DNA from: Flaveria trinervia
Lineage: Eukaryota; Streptophyta; Magnoliopsida; Asterales; Asteraceae
DNA length: 64,000 nucleotides
Direction: 5' to 3'
Assembly (NCBI GenBank): GCA_025506515.1
Contig: CM046444.1
Coordinates: 117,471,930 to 117,535,929 of the forward strand
The first letter of the stretch is position 1. Every line of letters begins with the position of its first letter. The position numbers and the translations under genes are program-made. Below, one piece after another: positions 36,838-48,931 of this stretch. The notes below the pieces were generated by a model. That model was not told the origin of the DNA. It saw only the letters and a list, made by a program, of their open reading frames with translations, and did no database searches.

Positions 36838-37180
36838 TAATAAATATATTTATTGTTATTGTATTATTAATTAATACACAATAATAAACTTTTATTAATC
36901 CTATTGATTATTCTTTGAACCTTTTTTTTAACTTTAATAATTTGAGTAAATTTCAACCTATCTTTTAATGAATACGATGATAAACTAACTTTAAATACCA
37001 TGGAAATTTTAATAAATACATTTATTGTTATTGTATTTTTAAATAATACACAATAAACATTTTTTATTACTTTATTTATTATATTTGAACGTTTTTTTTC
37101 AAATTTAATAATTTGCGTAAATTTCAACTTGCATATTAAGGAATACCATGATAAACAAACTTTAAATGCCATACAATATA
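36838..37180. repeat. 172-bp tandem duplication
   Basis: TTTATTGTTATTGTATT occurs at 36849 and 37021, and the flanking ~160 bp (AATTTCAACYT, ATGATAAACWAACTTTAAAT) match in order. Confidence 0.85.
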
Positions 37181-37382
37181 TACGTTTAAGAGTAGTTTTT
37201 TTCTTAAATTCCATCTAATCCAGAGTTTAATTATTTATAAAATTTTAAACTCATATTATGTTTGAAACAACAATCACCAATGCCACCAAGCCATGATACA
37301 ACAATCACCAATGCCACTAAACCACCATACATGCATTTTATACACCTTTTGAGACGTAAATATTTTGTTGAGTTTCTTAAGG

Positions 37383-37725
37383 GTTATTTTTTAACTTCTG
37401 AATGATTAAGTGTTAAATCAATAAGAGGTCTGAGTCATTAAGTCTTAAACTATTAAAAAGTCTGAATCATTAATAGCTAGTATATCATTTAATTATTCAA
37501 ATTCAAATGTCTAAACAATTCAGATTAGATGTCTTAATCACTCAGCATTAGATATCTTAACCATTCAACACTAGTATAATATTTAACTATTCAGAGACAA
37601 ATGTCTGAACCATTCAGAGGCAAATGCTTGAACCATTCAGACATTTGCTCGTGAAACAAACAGTCTGAATCATTAAGTGTTGAACCATTCAGACATCTGA
37701 ATCATTAAAAGACCGATTAAAAAGA
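37383..37725. repeat. dispersed repeat with CTGAACCATTAAG sub-repeats (copy 2)
   Basis: Co-linear with 2115-2450 (for example TTCTGAATGATTAAGTGTT, GAGCTAGTATATC-type block, CTCGTGAAACAAACAGT). Confidence 0.75.
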
Positions 37726-37962
37726 TGTCAAACCGCCTTAGGCGGTAAGAAATTACCATGATAGATATCATTGGCTACTAAATTAAACCCATCCAAATTT
37801 CAATTCTGTAAATATAAAGTTAAGTTAATTGATTAACTAATTAATAATGTATCAAAGTCTTAAATATATTAAGTTTCATGAATATCGTCATGACCATAAA
37901 TTTAATGGAATTTATTACTCCATCTATTTTAAAAGAACACAATAAATTCTATATTGACTAGT

Positions 37963-37987
37963 TTAATATATATATATATTATATATA

Positions 37988-38082
<95 letters not shown>
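37963..38082. repeat. (TA)n microsatellite, left of MITE copy C
   Basis: About 120 bp of AT dinucleotide repeat with occasional TT interruptions. Confidence 0.95.
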
Positions 38083-38084
<2 letters not shown>

Positions 38085-38642
38085 GATGGTTCAAATAAGA
38101 ATCATTTTTTTGTGAGAACTTTAAGAACCAATTTCAGCCACTCATTTTTTATCACATGCAAATCACATGTCATTTCTTCCTTTTTTTTAGACGTTTGTAA
38201 CTTTTTTTCACGACATAATTTTTTCAAAAAAAAAGTCACCATAAAATTCAGTATTTTTTATCTTTCCAACGTCTACCATATTGATATATTTTTCTAAAAA
38301 ATCGTACATCCGTTGTTTACATATGTGTAAATCTAGTTATAGACATGTGTAGTACTGGCTTTACACATGTGTAAATCCGATATTACACATGTGTAAAACG
38401 AACTTCGTTAAAAAAACGGGAATTTTTATTTTATTTTTTATAATTTTTTTTATATTTTTTTCATGAAAGAGGGAAAGTTGGAGAATATTTTTGTGTTTTT
38501 ATTTTTTATTTTTATGTTATTTTTTATTTGTAAATTTTTTAAATATGTTTTTATTAATTACAATTTTACCATTGAAAACTAGTAGTTAAGATTGGTTCCT
38601 AGAGTTCTCACAAAAAAAACTAGTTCTCATTTGATCCTCCCC
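38083..38642 (+). mobile_element. Micron-like MITE copy C, inserted in (TA)n
   Basis: Same family and orientation as 5330-5874: GGGATGGTTCAAATAAGAATC at the left and GTTCTCATTTGATCCTCCCC at the right, with (TA)n on both sides. Four ACACATGTGT-type palindromes near 38318-38398. Confidence 0.85.

Positions 38643-38700
<58 letters not shown>
38643..38700. repeat. (TA)n microsatellite, right of MITE copy C
   Basis: About 58 bp of AT repeat. Confidence 0.95.
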
Positions 38701-38702
<2 letters not shown>

Positions 38703-41700
38703 CACACATACATATATAAAGTTATGTTTTTTTTCTAAAACTAGGGTTAATATAGAGTGGTGCATGCGTAATAATCACGCAAGAAGGATTATATTTAATG
38801 GCATGTTAATTCTATCTTTGTGTGAATAACTTCAATTATTGCATGATAGTTTTATCTCAAACATTTCTTTCAGCATAGTAATGTCATAAACTTTTCCTGT
38901 AAAAAAATTGTATTTTGACTTCCCCATATATGTAAACACGTACATATATTTCCAAATTGTTTTCTTTGAGTTTTATTGTTTAGACTAATCTTTTTTTTCA
39001 TATAACCCTACCCTAATATTATAAGCCATCAAACCTTCTTACATAGCCGATGGCACATGCCTCCTTCTTACACCCATTCAATTAAGTATTGATCATTATG
39101 AGTGTTTGGGTGTGCCTCAGTCACCCAAGTATACGTATTTATATCTTTTTATAGATTATAGATGACTTTCTTCATTTAAAAGATGTTAGTGAAACGTGAA
39201 GACAATGTGAAATTGTTGGAATGGAGAGTTAAATTTCGGTTGCTTGAATATAGGGAAATTTTTATATACGAGTAATCTAGTTTCTTAAGTGTTATATTAA
39301 AAATTTTATATACGAGTAATTTAGTTTCTTAAGTGTTATATTAAAAATCAGTCACTCGGTTTTTATTTTGTTTTTTTAAATACTCGACTTTTAGTAGGTG
39401 TTTTAGTTCTATATAATATTCTTATAAATGTTTAAAATTTTAAAATGAAGTGAGACAAATGAAACATATACAAATTTTGATTACAAATTTAATATGTTAT
39501 TTTTAGTAAGCATTTGTACACGCACCATTTTAATGATATACATTCACCAATACCACTATGAACAATTTCATATCGTCTACAAATATTAGTTAAAAAAAGT
39601 TTGTAATTTGGCATTGGACTATGAGGAGGCATCATTTGTAAACATCATTAAATCTACTACTTATTAAAGTACATCCAGCATAAATCTTAACTAGGATGAA
39701 AAGTCATCATTATCATTGTTAACAAATAATTCTGTCTTATGAGGTTAGCAAACGTTGGAAACATGAAAATATTCATAAATATTTCAAGTCTTGTAATATA
39801 GAGATCTTGTTGATAAGTTTATGATTTGTTCTATTTCTTCTTCATGAGGCCTAATGCTAGCCAAAAGATCTTGAATGGTTGTGGTGATCAATTTTTCAAT
39901 AGAACTGTTTTTCCGACCACAACATTGTTTCAATCTAGTGAAGAACCGATAACTACGTTATACATGCAACCTTTACCTTTAAGAAGACGGTAAATTAAAT
40001 AGCTTTGAGTTGCTTGAAGAGTAAATCAATTGAGAATAATGATAAAGTTAATGATGCTAAAACATATATGGTTTTAAAAGGATTACATTAGAAGAAATTA
40101 GTTGAAAATCATCTGGGAGTACATGGAGAGCGAGAAATAACATGATATCCAACATCAACCCCCCACCCCTCCGCGCCCTTTTTTTTGCAAAGACAAAATA
40201 AACGATATATATGAAGACAATTACGATCCTTTTGATCAAAAAAGGCTAAATTACCATTAGAACAACAGAAATTGTGTAGCTTTAGTTTTTAAAATTTTAG
40301 TTTCCCTCATAATTGTATTGTTTTGTTTTCCTAAAGCTCATTGCTTGAGCTAGGGTTCTATTTGAATAAAAGACCCTAACATTAAAAAGGTTGAATATAA
40401 AAATAATAACTAAATAAAACATAATATATCTTCAAGGGGGTATTTTGATGGTTGGTGTTTGGTTTTTATGTAAGAGGTTGAGAGTTCAGATTTTATAAAA
40501 TATAAACACTAATGTTTAACAAAAGTAGATTATGACATGCTATATAAAATAAAAAAAATAAAATACAAATTTAAAACATAAACACTTGAAATTGAATATT
40601 CTCTAATTCAGTTATAAAACTTATTATATTTTAATTAGTAAAAGCTAACAATTTCGATATTATAAAACATCAGTAAAACTCTTCAACACTTGGCTAAACC
40701 AAGTACTATTTTGAATTCTAACACATATAATTAATTATTTTTAGTAAACGAAATATTTTAAGGGATGCACGAGTGTGACACTAATTCTTTAAATCATAGG
40801 ATATATTCTTATTTTTATATAGATTATACAACAAATTAAACAAAATGTCATTTCTAGACGCAAAGTGGTGTGGAAAATTGAATAAAATAATTGAATGCTA
40901 TAATGGTACCATTGTACAACACCCAATGCGTATGAAATATAAATTCATTGATGACACTCGTATCATTTAATGACTTTTAATATGGCATTAAATACCTCAA
41001 CTAATTTAATATTTTCAATTATATCGCCATAAAAGATGTACAACACCCAATGCATAAGAAACGTAATGAAAGCATTTAATATGATCACATAGCACACTTG
41101 AATACGTTGAGCCGTTGAACTTAGATATCTGCACGACTAGATTAAAAGTTTGCATAATTTTCGTCTATAATTTTTTTTATTTAAACATTTTTAGTAGCCT
41201 AATTAAATTTTCAGAACTGAATATAAAAGTAAAATTCATAGTAATATATAAAATAAACCAAATTAAGAAATAATGATTGTTAGTTTATCAAGATCATACT
41301 ATCAAGTAGTGTAAAATGTTCTCTTTGATATTACTCATATATTATTGTATGATCTATATAGGTTCTCTTGCTGCTTATACTTTTAATAATTAAGGTAAGA
41401 GATTAAATAAAAAGTGATTCTTAACTATTTTTTTCTAAGTCAATAGTTGAAATCAAAATATACAGAAAAAATGTTGATTTTTTCTTTAAATTGTTTTACT
41501 GTTTTAGACGTTCATAACTTTTATATATAATATTTTTTTAATATTGTATCATAAAAATGAGTGTTTTTTCTTAAAGGATGAGTTTTGAAAACACAACAGT
41601 GAAATAACTCTGATGTGTACTTTATTATTTAAATAAATAAAATGATAAAATAACATCTAATATATATTATAAACAATGACAAATAACACAGAATGCAAAA

Positions 41701-41955
41701 CACAATAATGAATGGGTCACTGTGTTTTTTCTGTTCGTTATCGTTGGAACATTTTTTATGATAAGTTTTGGAAAACATATTGATGTAATAATATTATTCT
41801 ATACTTCTAATGGTAGAACATAATAATAAATTAACAACAAATTTATATTATATAAAAAATGACAAAAATAAAAAGAATTATATATAAAACGTCAAATACA
41901 AAGATGAATATATATAACAAATGATTAAATATATTTGAAACAATGACATGATATA
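38701..41955. other. AT-rich intergenic, no gene recognised
   Basis: A 44-bp tandem duplication lies at 39255-39347. Copy 3 of the ACACAATG family occupies about 41500-41950. No coding region is supported. Confidence 0.45.
39255..39347. repeat. 44-bp tandem duplication
   Basis: TATATACGAGTAATYTAGTT repeats with a 44-bp offset. Confidence 0.9.
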
Positions 41956-42481
41956 TCTATACTATATATAAAACATATGAGAATGGTATTTTAAGATATC
42001 ATTAAATTAAGAATACTTATCTTACTTAATGCATAAAGTACAATCATTTTTTAGGGTAAAAAGTATTTTTAACATTATTTATAAATTACTCCTTACAATT
42101 AGTTACATAATGACTTTATAATTATTATAAATTACATAAAATGATACATTATTTACCCATAAACAAAAAAAATTAATTTGTTTTAAGATTTATGTTATAT
42201 CATTCTACATGTTTACAAACTTTTTGATACCGCAATCGTAAATGTGTATTTTTTAAACGTTTTTGTGTAAATTTTTTGCTGACCGATATGTATTTTGTAA
42301 GGTACAATGAGTTAATGCATAAATATGCAAGTCGTTATGCAAAATCCATTTATGTGGTGTTTTAAATTTTAGCTTAGAAAAATATAATAATTTTTGTAAA
42401 ATTACTATAAGAATAACAAAAATTAGAAACTCGTGTCGGATATAAAATTTCGTCCCGCCGCATTGTGCGGACACCCTTCTA
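41956..42481 (+). mobile_element. non-autonomous Helitron with intact-looking ends
   Basis: The 5' end TCTATACTATATATAAAAC follows an A. The 3' end has a hairpin (CCGCCGCATTGTGCGG) 10 bases before CTAG, followed by T. Insertion between A and T and the CTAG end fit Helitrons. 526 bp, no Rep/helicase. Confidence 0.8.
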
Positions 42482-45057
42482 GTTATACACAATGACCTAA
42501 CATATTTGTCACAATTACCAAAATTCTATTCTCTTTAAAATTAATAAAAGAACACATGTGACGCCTAAAATACTTTTTATTTTAGTTTGAATCCTACCCT
42601 AATAAAAATATATTTGTATTCATGATGATTAAACTACTAACATGTGACTTAATATTATTCATTAATTCTTCTATATGAGTTAAATTATGTATCTTTTTGT
42701 TTAATTCAATGTCAAACTTATAATTCATATAAATTATTTTGAACTGTTTTTATTTTGATTTTCAAGTTGGGTTGGTAAATTTGACATGAGCTCTTGAGGT
42801 TTGAGGTGTTACTGGGCTTGTGGTGGTAGGAATCAAGAGTTGGCAGAACAATCCATTACTCAAAGTTAGAACATCAACCGTTAACAACTTATTTCTTTAT
42901 TTTTATTCATCTATTACATTAAATTTTATTATTTTTTCTTTCCTCTTTTCAACTTTATTTTTCTTTTTCTCCACTCACAATCACATAAAATATATTAGAT
43001 ACATTATAGGATTTTGAATAATATTTCCCAATAATACAGATTAAACAATAAATTTCTAATATACTTTACTCACAACCACTTATAACCATACAATATAATA
43101 TAAAAAATACACTCACATAAATATAAGGAACGGGTTGTGAATGCTTTTAGCAGGACTTGATAATATGTCCTAGGTTGACACGTTTTTAAAAAGAAGCATG
43201 TAGATGACTCCGTACTCATCAGTTTTAAACCTAAGATCGACATTAATAAACCCAACGTTAGATGAGAAAACTCTCTAACCCAACTTAAAATAATTTTTTA
43301 ATCAATCGTAAGACTTGAACCAAAACCTCCCATATTCAATAAAGTTCGGCTGGATATTGACCGGGTCAGGCCAAAAGGGCACTTCGAACAAAATAAAAGC
43401 AAAAAGGTTTTTTAGTTTTTTTATTTTGAAATTTCGAGCATATAAATTGAATTGCTAATTATATATCCGAGGAACACAAATAACCTCTGATTTTTTCCAG
43501 ATTTGACGAACATCTAGAATAACTAGCGAATTACAACTCTATTATACCACAAGTGGCATTCGATCTTTTCAACGGTAATGCTTTTTGCTGGTTAGTTTCA
43601 TTATTATATAGCTACTTCAAAACTGGCTTGCTTTCAAAATGTAGAATCTATGTTGAATCATCATTTAACGGGGCTACTACGACTTGGGTCTTAGGGTATG
43701 AAATGTAGAATAAATAAATTAAAATATAAAAGTTGACTTTTGGGTATATGAAAAATAAAATGTAGACAAATTTAAAAGAAAGAAAAAAGAGCTCATATTG
43801 AGTTAATAAATAAATCTAATAAAAATATAAAATTTGAAAGAAATACACAGTATTAAAACAAAGACTAATTAAAAGTTAAAAAAATGTACATAAAGATTCA
43901 AATATTTTGGTGTAAACAATATTTGAAATTTTATTTATTATTTGTATATCTTTATCTAAAATTATCAAAATTTGTTAATACTTTCTATATATGTCTGAGG
44001 TTATGGTTGGAAAAAATATATAGGTTATAATTAAAAAAATCAAAACTTTTAAGTCATGAAATATATGAAGATGATTTTAAGGTTATATTATAATATAATT
44101 GAAAATTTAAAATCAAGATTTTCAAAGTAAATATGATAAAGACATGTGACAAAGTCTACGTGGCATTAGGCGTACAACCTAGTTAGACGTCATGTGAACA
44201 AAAATTAACCTTTTATTATATGTTATAAATTATAAATAATTACAAATTAAAAATCAAAATTTTCTAAATGAATATGATGAAGACATGTAACAAAATCTAC
44301 ATAATACCTAGATATACAACCTAGTTGGGCATTATGTGAACAAGAGTTTATTTTTTATAATACCTAGATATACAACCTAGTTGGGCATTATGTGAACAAG
44401 TGTTTATTTTTTATTATATGTTATAGGCTACAAATTAAAAACCTTGTACTTATTTTTATCATAAATTCACAACAACTTGAATGCAACAACTTGAATGCTC
44501 CTATTAAATGTTGTTAATTTTCATGTTAAATGTGATGATCTGCTTACGTTATGCAAGATATCCACTGATATTTTATCCATTTGACGCTCCAAACACAAAC
44601 ATCAAGTGATTAACACTTTCACATTAAAGTGATTAACCTTAAATCCCCCACGGGTGGAGGGAGTGGGAGCTAGGGACCAGCTTGGTGTCAACAGAAACGC
44701 CACCCTCGCCCATCTGACCCGATTAACAAGACGTATTCCCATCTTTACGACTAAACATGAACAGAAATGGACTGTTTAAAAGTTGCAAACAGTTGTTACT
44801 GGTATCGGCACACAGTTTGTGAGGTCAGTCGCCCAAAGAAGCGCATTGCGTTCATAATATTTAAACCACGACAAAATAGAGATACTGAGACAATTATAAC
44901 CAAGAGAAATTGTTCAAGTTCAAGCACATAAAACAGATTCTTTCAGCAACAAATTGATTCTTGGAGGATCCTTAACAAGTACATAACTGACATCATTGCA
45001 ACCTGGTTCATCGGGTTTAAGGAAATTTAAGACCGCGATAACAGAACATATTATTAA
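42482..45057. other. intergenic, no gene recognised
   Basis: A 56-bp tandem duplication lies at 44301-44410, with an older diverged relative at about 44160-44220. A likely MITE (GAACATCAACCGTTAACAAC ... GTGAATGCTTTTAGC) spans about 42868-43150. Nothing coding is supported. Confidence 0.45.
44301..44410. repeat. 56-bp tandem duplication
   Basis: ACCTAGATATACAACCTAGT occurs at 44306 and 44362. Confidence 0.9.
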
Positions 45058-48000
45058 TTACTCCACCTCTTGAAGATAGTCTTCAATTTGGGCTGCAGTC
45101 AGGACTCTGAAACAAAGGAAGACACTAATTAGAAGCTGTTTATTAAACAAAATGTTTCAGAGTTGCCCCAACTATGTAGTACTGATAAACTTGCCTGAAT
45201 GTCCTGTCAGCCTCGATGACACCGATCTCAATGTTTTTGCCAGATATTTGTCCTTCAAATCTGATACACATGATAACAATGTTACAAACACACTCTAGTT
45301 GTGACAAATATCAACATAAATCACACGTCATATCACTCGGAACAAGAAAACATCACTGTTTTTTGTAATTCATAATCATCAATTGGAGTTGACAATAAGG
45401 ATGGCAAGTTAAATAACATGTCAAAAGGGGTATGTTCCGGTACAGGTTTTTGTCTGTTCTTGTTAAGACATAATTTGGACTTTTAATACAACTAAAAATA
45501 CACAATCCGTCTTTTTTTAATATATCAATTTATTATGTCGAGTGCAGTAAAAATACACTTTCTGCTACTTTCAACCCATTTGACCTATTTGAGATAATAC
45601 ATGACCTGTATCGACCCCTTCATAAGTAAATGGGTAAAAATTTGTCAATGTTGATGACCGCAATAGAAATATTTTGACATGAACTAACTAATAACATGTG
45701 CCTATTCCTAGTAAATGATTACACCACACATCAATCAAGATTCAAGATCAGGGATGAGAAGGATATATGTTATAGTGAGCACACTTATAAAATAACAAGT
45801 GAAAGTTAAAGACTTCTAAAACAAGATTTTACCCCTCCTTCAAGGTTAAAATAGCGGTGTGTATCGCATCCTCAAGCTCCATATCATCAGTGTACCTACA
45901 AGCAATACCAATCTTCTTAAGACATGCTAGTGGATGAATATGGTGTCTATGATTTTAAATTTGATATTAAAAATTAGAAATCACAATTATACAAGCATAA
46001 TCCAAAGTTGCAAAATGTTAAATATACAATAACAAGGACATGCCTCTTTTCAAGAAATGTCTTTGCATTAGATACATTCTTTCCCATGGCCGAAGCTTTC
46101 CAGGAGAAATATGAACCTGAGGGATCCACCTGCACCAGCGCATGTTAGCTAGACTTTTAGAAAGACTACAAGTCAGTAAGTCACTAAGAAACACATTACA
46201 ACATCTAACAAAAGCATACCATTTTTTTCTACAGAAGAAAAATAATGTAAATACTTTAAATTAAGTTGGAGGTGCCATATAGGTAGGGGTGGCAATTCCT
46301 GACCCGACACTGTAAAGGAGTTAAGATTGGGGTTAAACGAAAACAACACACCTACTCCTTTAGTAAAGACATCGGGTCAGGTTGGCCTAACAAACACACC
46401 TAACCCGCCAACCTGTTTAACCCATTCAGTAAATTTATTACACAAGTCCAGGTTTGGGTTCAGATTTGGTTATATGAACCAACCAACCCAAACCTGGCAT
46501 GAATTGCCACCCTAATTTATATTTTAGCACAACACAACAGGATAGTTTCAAGATTTTAGTTTTGTTTGAGTTTCAACAAAACATAGAAATAAGATTTTAA
46601 ATCCAAAACCACATACCTGATACAGTTGGGGACCTTTGTCATCATAACCAGCAACAAGAAGTGAAACACCAAAAGGTCTTACACCACTAAATGATGAAAC
46701 ATGAGTTAGAAGTTGTATCTAGCCACTATGTAAATGTAGCTATCAATAATAAAAGCAACTAAAATCATATCAGATAATAATTTTTAAAAGAAACATTACA
46801 ACTGTGCTTGAAACAGAAAGCGGAGCTGTAGAACTAACTTACCCTGATTGAGTAAATTCTTGCATAACAGCAGCGGTTTCCCTTACAAGTTGTGTAACAG
46901 GGATTGGTTCCTGCAAATTTGATACAAAAATTTTTAAGTAACAAGATGATGCAGATTATCTAAACACAGAATCCAAACTCCAAGAAAGACAAATCATAGA
47001 CAAAGAATGTTTAGAATGAATGTTGCTTGCGTAGCATTATTCTCTTAAAAAAGCATTTAAGATTCCAGTATAAGTAACTAATAGATTCAAATAAAAAATA
47101 CTGAAAAGACTTGTTATAAACAGCAAGGGGAACAAGTACTTTGTATAGTAGCTGGTACTGCTCTGCCTGCTTTCTACTCTTTCTGACCAGAACTCTAGAA
47201 TCAGGTCCCATCCCACTGCACATGAGAATGTAAAAACAAATATAGATTGACATCTGAAACTACAATGCATGTAGAATGTACAATTTGATGCTTGAAATCT
47301 TACCTATAAACAACTCCAATATTAGGTGTCAGAATCTGAATCTTTTGCACCTAAGACCAAGAAAAACCAAATTTCAAAATCAAGGCAATTGTATTGTATG
47401 TCTTGCTTTGTAAGAAGAAAGAAAATTAAAAGAGCAGAAATAGAAGAAGCCACAAAACTGGACTCTGTAGTTGCTTAAAACATAAATGGAGTTTAAAATA
47501 TACAGAGTTTTAACTTTGTAGACTTTAATACTGCTTTGGTTTTATATAGCATACATACACCACATATATGAAACACATACAGATGGTTTAAGATGCCTGC
47601 TTAATCACAGAGGCTAAATCACAGTTATGTTTCTTCTTATATCCATTTTCATCTTCATTATACCAGATACAATGCATTAAACATGAGGAGTACCAATGAT
47701 AGTAATATAATATAAGTATGCCCACAAAGGAGAAGTTTTGTGTATGGTAATTGCACATTTGCACAGAGTATAACTGAATGAAGTGAATAATATAATATTT
47801 TGCTCACAATCAGAATGCAAGTATCAACACCTAAAGTTCTAAATTTACAATCTGAAATTACCGATGTCTCATCAACCAAAATGGATGGAAGCTTCTTTTC
47901 GGTTGCAATTACGACCCCATTAGAAGCTGCAATAAGTCAATAACCGATTCAACATGTAACAATACACTAACAACAAATCAAAATATTCAAAAATAACAAC

Positions 48001-48455
48001 TGTCAAAGCAGCAACCTAGACCATCATGTTCTACAACTTGCTAATAGATAAAAATAATAATTATCTTGCAAATTGAGGTACATACCTTTTATACCCAATG
48101 AAGTTTGACCAGAGCCAACAGCTGTGAGGGCATGTTCAATCTGAACAAGCTTTCCCGAAGGACTGCAAATACCAGATAACACAGTAACACCAGATCAGTT
48201 TTCCAACACATATGTGACCATACATAGCATCTTGAAATACAAAAGCCAAGGATGGGAACACCACTTCCATTGTTCAAATATGAAATTTACCCAAGAAAAT
48301 TACAGTATTCAAACCGAATGAGCTCCAAATTTTCAAATTAAATGCTCCCAGTTACCCAAACCATAACAATAACATAAAGGTGTCAATTCTTATAGCAAAT
48401 AGATTCAGTTATACCTAAAAGTAGTAAGAGAGAACGAGTACTGACTGTCACCCAT
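45058..48455 (-). CDS. PAB1: 20S proteasome subunit alpha type-2 (alpha2, PAB-type), 11 coding exons
   Basis: Structural alpha subunit of the 20S proteasome core; the alpha rings gate substrate entry in cytosol and nucleus. Coding exons in transcript order: 48415-48455, 48086-48162, 47862-47926, 47304-47350, 47140-47215, 46843-46910, 46617-46686, 46044-46129, 45833-45895, 45195-45260, 45058-45106. They sum to 708 nt, giving 235 aa plus stop, the length I recall for plant PAB proteins. All exon phases join. The N terminus starts MGDSQYSFSLTTFSPSGK, carrying the proteasome alpha N-terminal signature; further hallmarks are GVVYSGMGPDSRVLVRK, GGVRPFGVSLLVAGYDDKG and SYFSWKASAMGKN. The start ATG at 48455 begins the conserved MGDSQYS. 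Nine introns have GT...AG or equivalent ends as expected except two with GC donors (45107-45194 and 45896-46043). The intron at 46130-46616 carries a short hAT-like MITE. Family identity is very secure; the exact exon ends are read by eye. Confidence 0.96.
45107..45194 (-). other. GC-AG intron (last intron of the proteasome alpha-2 gene)
   Basis: The exon ending in ACATTCAG is followed by GCAAGT, and the next exon follows TTTGTTTCAG. Joining them gives T-F-R-V-L-T, which matches the conserved C-terminal region. No nearby GT donor keeps the frame; using the GT four bases further in shifts the frame. AG followed by GCAAGT is the classic strong context for GC donors. Confidence 0.85.
45896..46043 (-). 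other. second GC-AG intron in the proteasome alpha-2 gene
   Basis: The exon ending GAAAAGAG is followed by GCATGT and the acceptor is TTGCTTGTAG. The join reads E-K-R-Y-T-D-D, as expected for this subunit. The nearest GT, four bases in, gives a premature stop after joining. The GC donor is therefore the only one compatible with the conserved protein. Confidence 0.8.
46284..46514. mobile_element. short hAT-like MITE inside a proteasome gene intron
   Basis: The ends are inverted copies of each other: TAGGGGTGGCAATTC at the left and GAATTGCCACCCTA at the right. The 231-bp interior has no coding capacity. The TAGGGGTG-type end is typical of hAT-like non-autonomous elements. I could not find a clear 8-bp target duplication (catatagg against atttatat), so it is old or the ends are slightly off. 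Confidence 0.6.
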
Positions 48456-48473
48456 GTCGTATATAGAAGGATC

Positions 48474-48900
48474 CTGCGAAGTGCAAATCGTGATGAGAAA
48501 TAAAATTACAAAACAATCTTATCCTAGACGAACCCTAATTTCAAAATCACTACTCTAACGAACCCTAACTTGAACATCACGTCTCTAATAAACATATCTG
48601 TAAACTATAAAACATTAATCATGGATAATGAGTTGTCTGATTCACATCATGCAGTAGAGAAATCGGAAATGATTGCTAAGCAGATGTGATCGATAACATT
48701 GGATCTGAAATTGGTGAAAGATGATTGATCGTGCGATGTAAGTGGATAGATCAATGAATATGCATATAGGGTTTACGTACCTGTGGATGAAATCACGATG
48801 GAAGATGTGAAGAAGAAATGCGTATGAGTGTTCAGTGGAGACGATGATTTATGAAGGAAAAAAAGGGCTTCGATGGCTTGGAGGGAAAGAAACACCAAAA
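48474..48900 (-). promoter_or_regulatory. 5' leader region of the proteasome alpha-2 gene with a 5' UTR intron
   Basis: Upstream of the ATG at 48455 a consensus acceptor (TTCGCAG, exon resuming at 48473) pairs with a consensus donor (CACAG followed by GTACGT, intron starting at 48780). This predicts a 307-bp 5' UTR intron (48474-48780) and a first non-coding exon from 48781 to roughly 48890. A TATA-like stretch (CTATTTTATTTTT on the minus strand) lies near 48897-48912, about 20-35 bp inside the edge of the Mutator-type MITE at 48932. Leading introns of this kind are common in plant housekeeping genes. The transcription start is an estimate. Confidence 0.6.
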
Positions 48901-48931
48901 ATAAAATAGACCCAAGTACCCAACGATCTAA

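Noticed and set aside
47011..47270. Short minus-strand frames containing proteasome residues
   Set aside because: They are exon 5 of the alpha-2 gene read into its introns, not separate genes.
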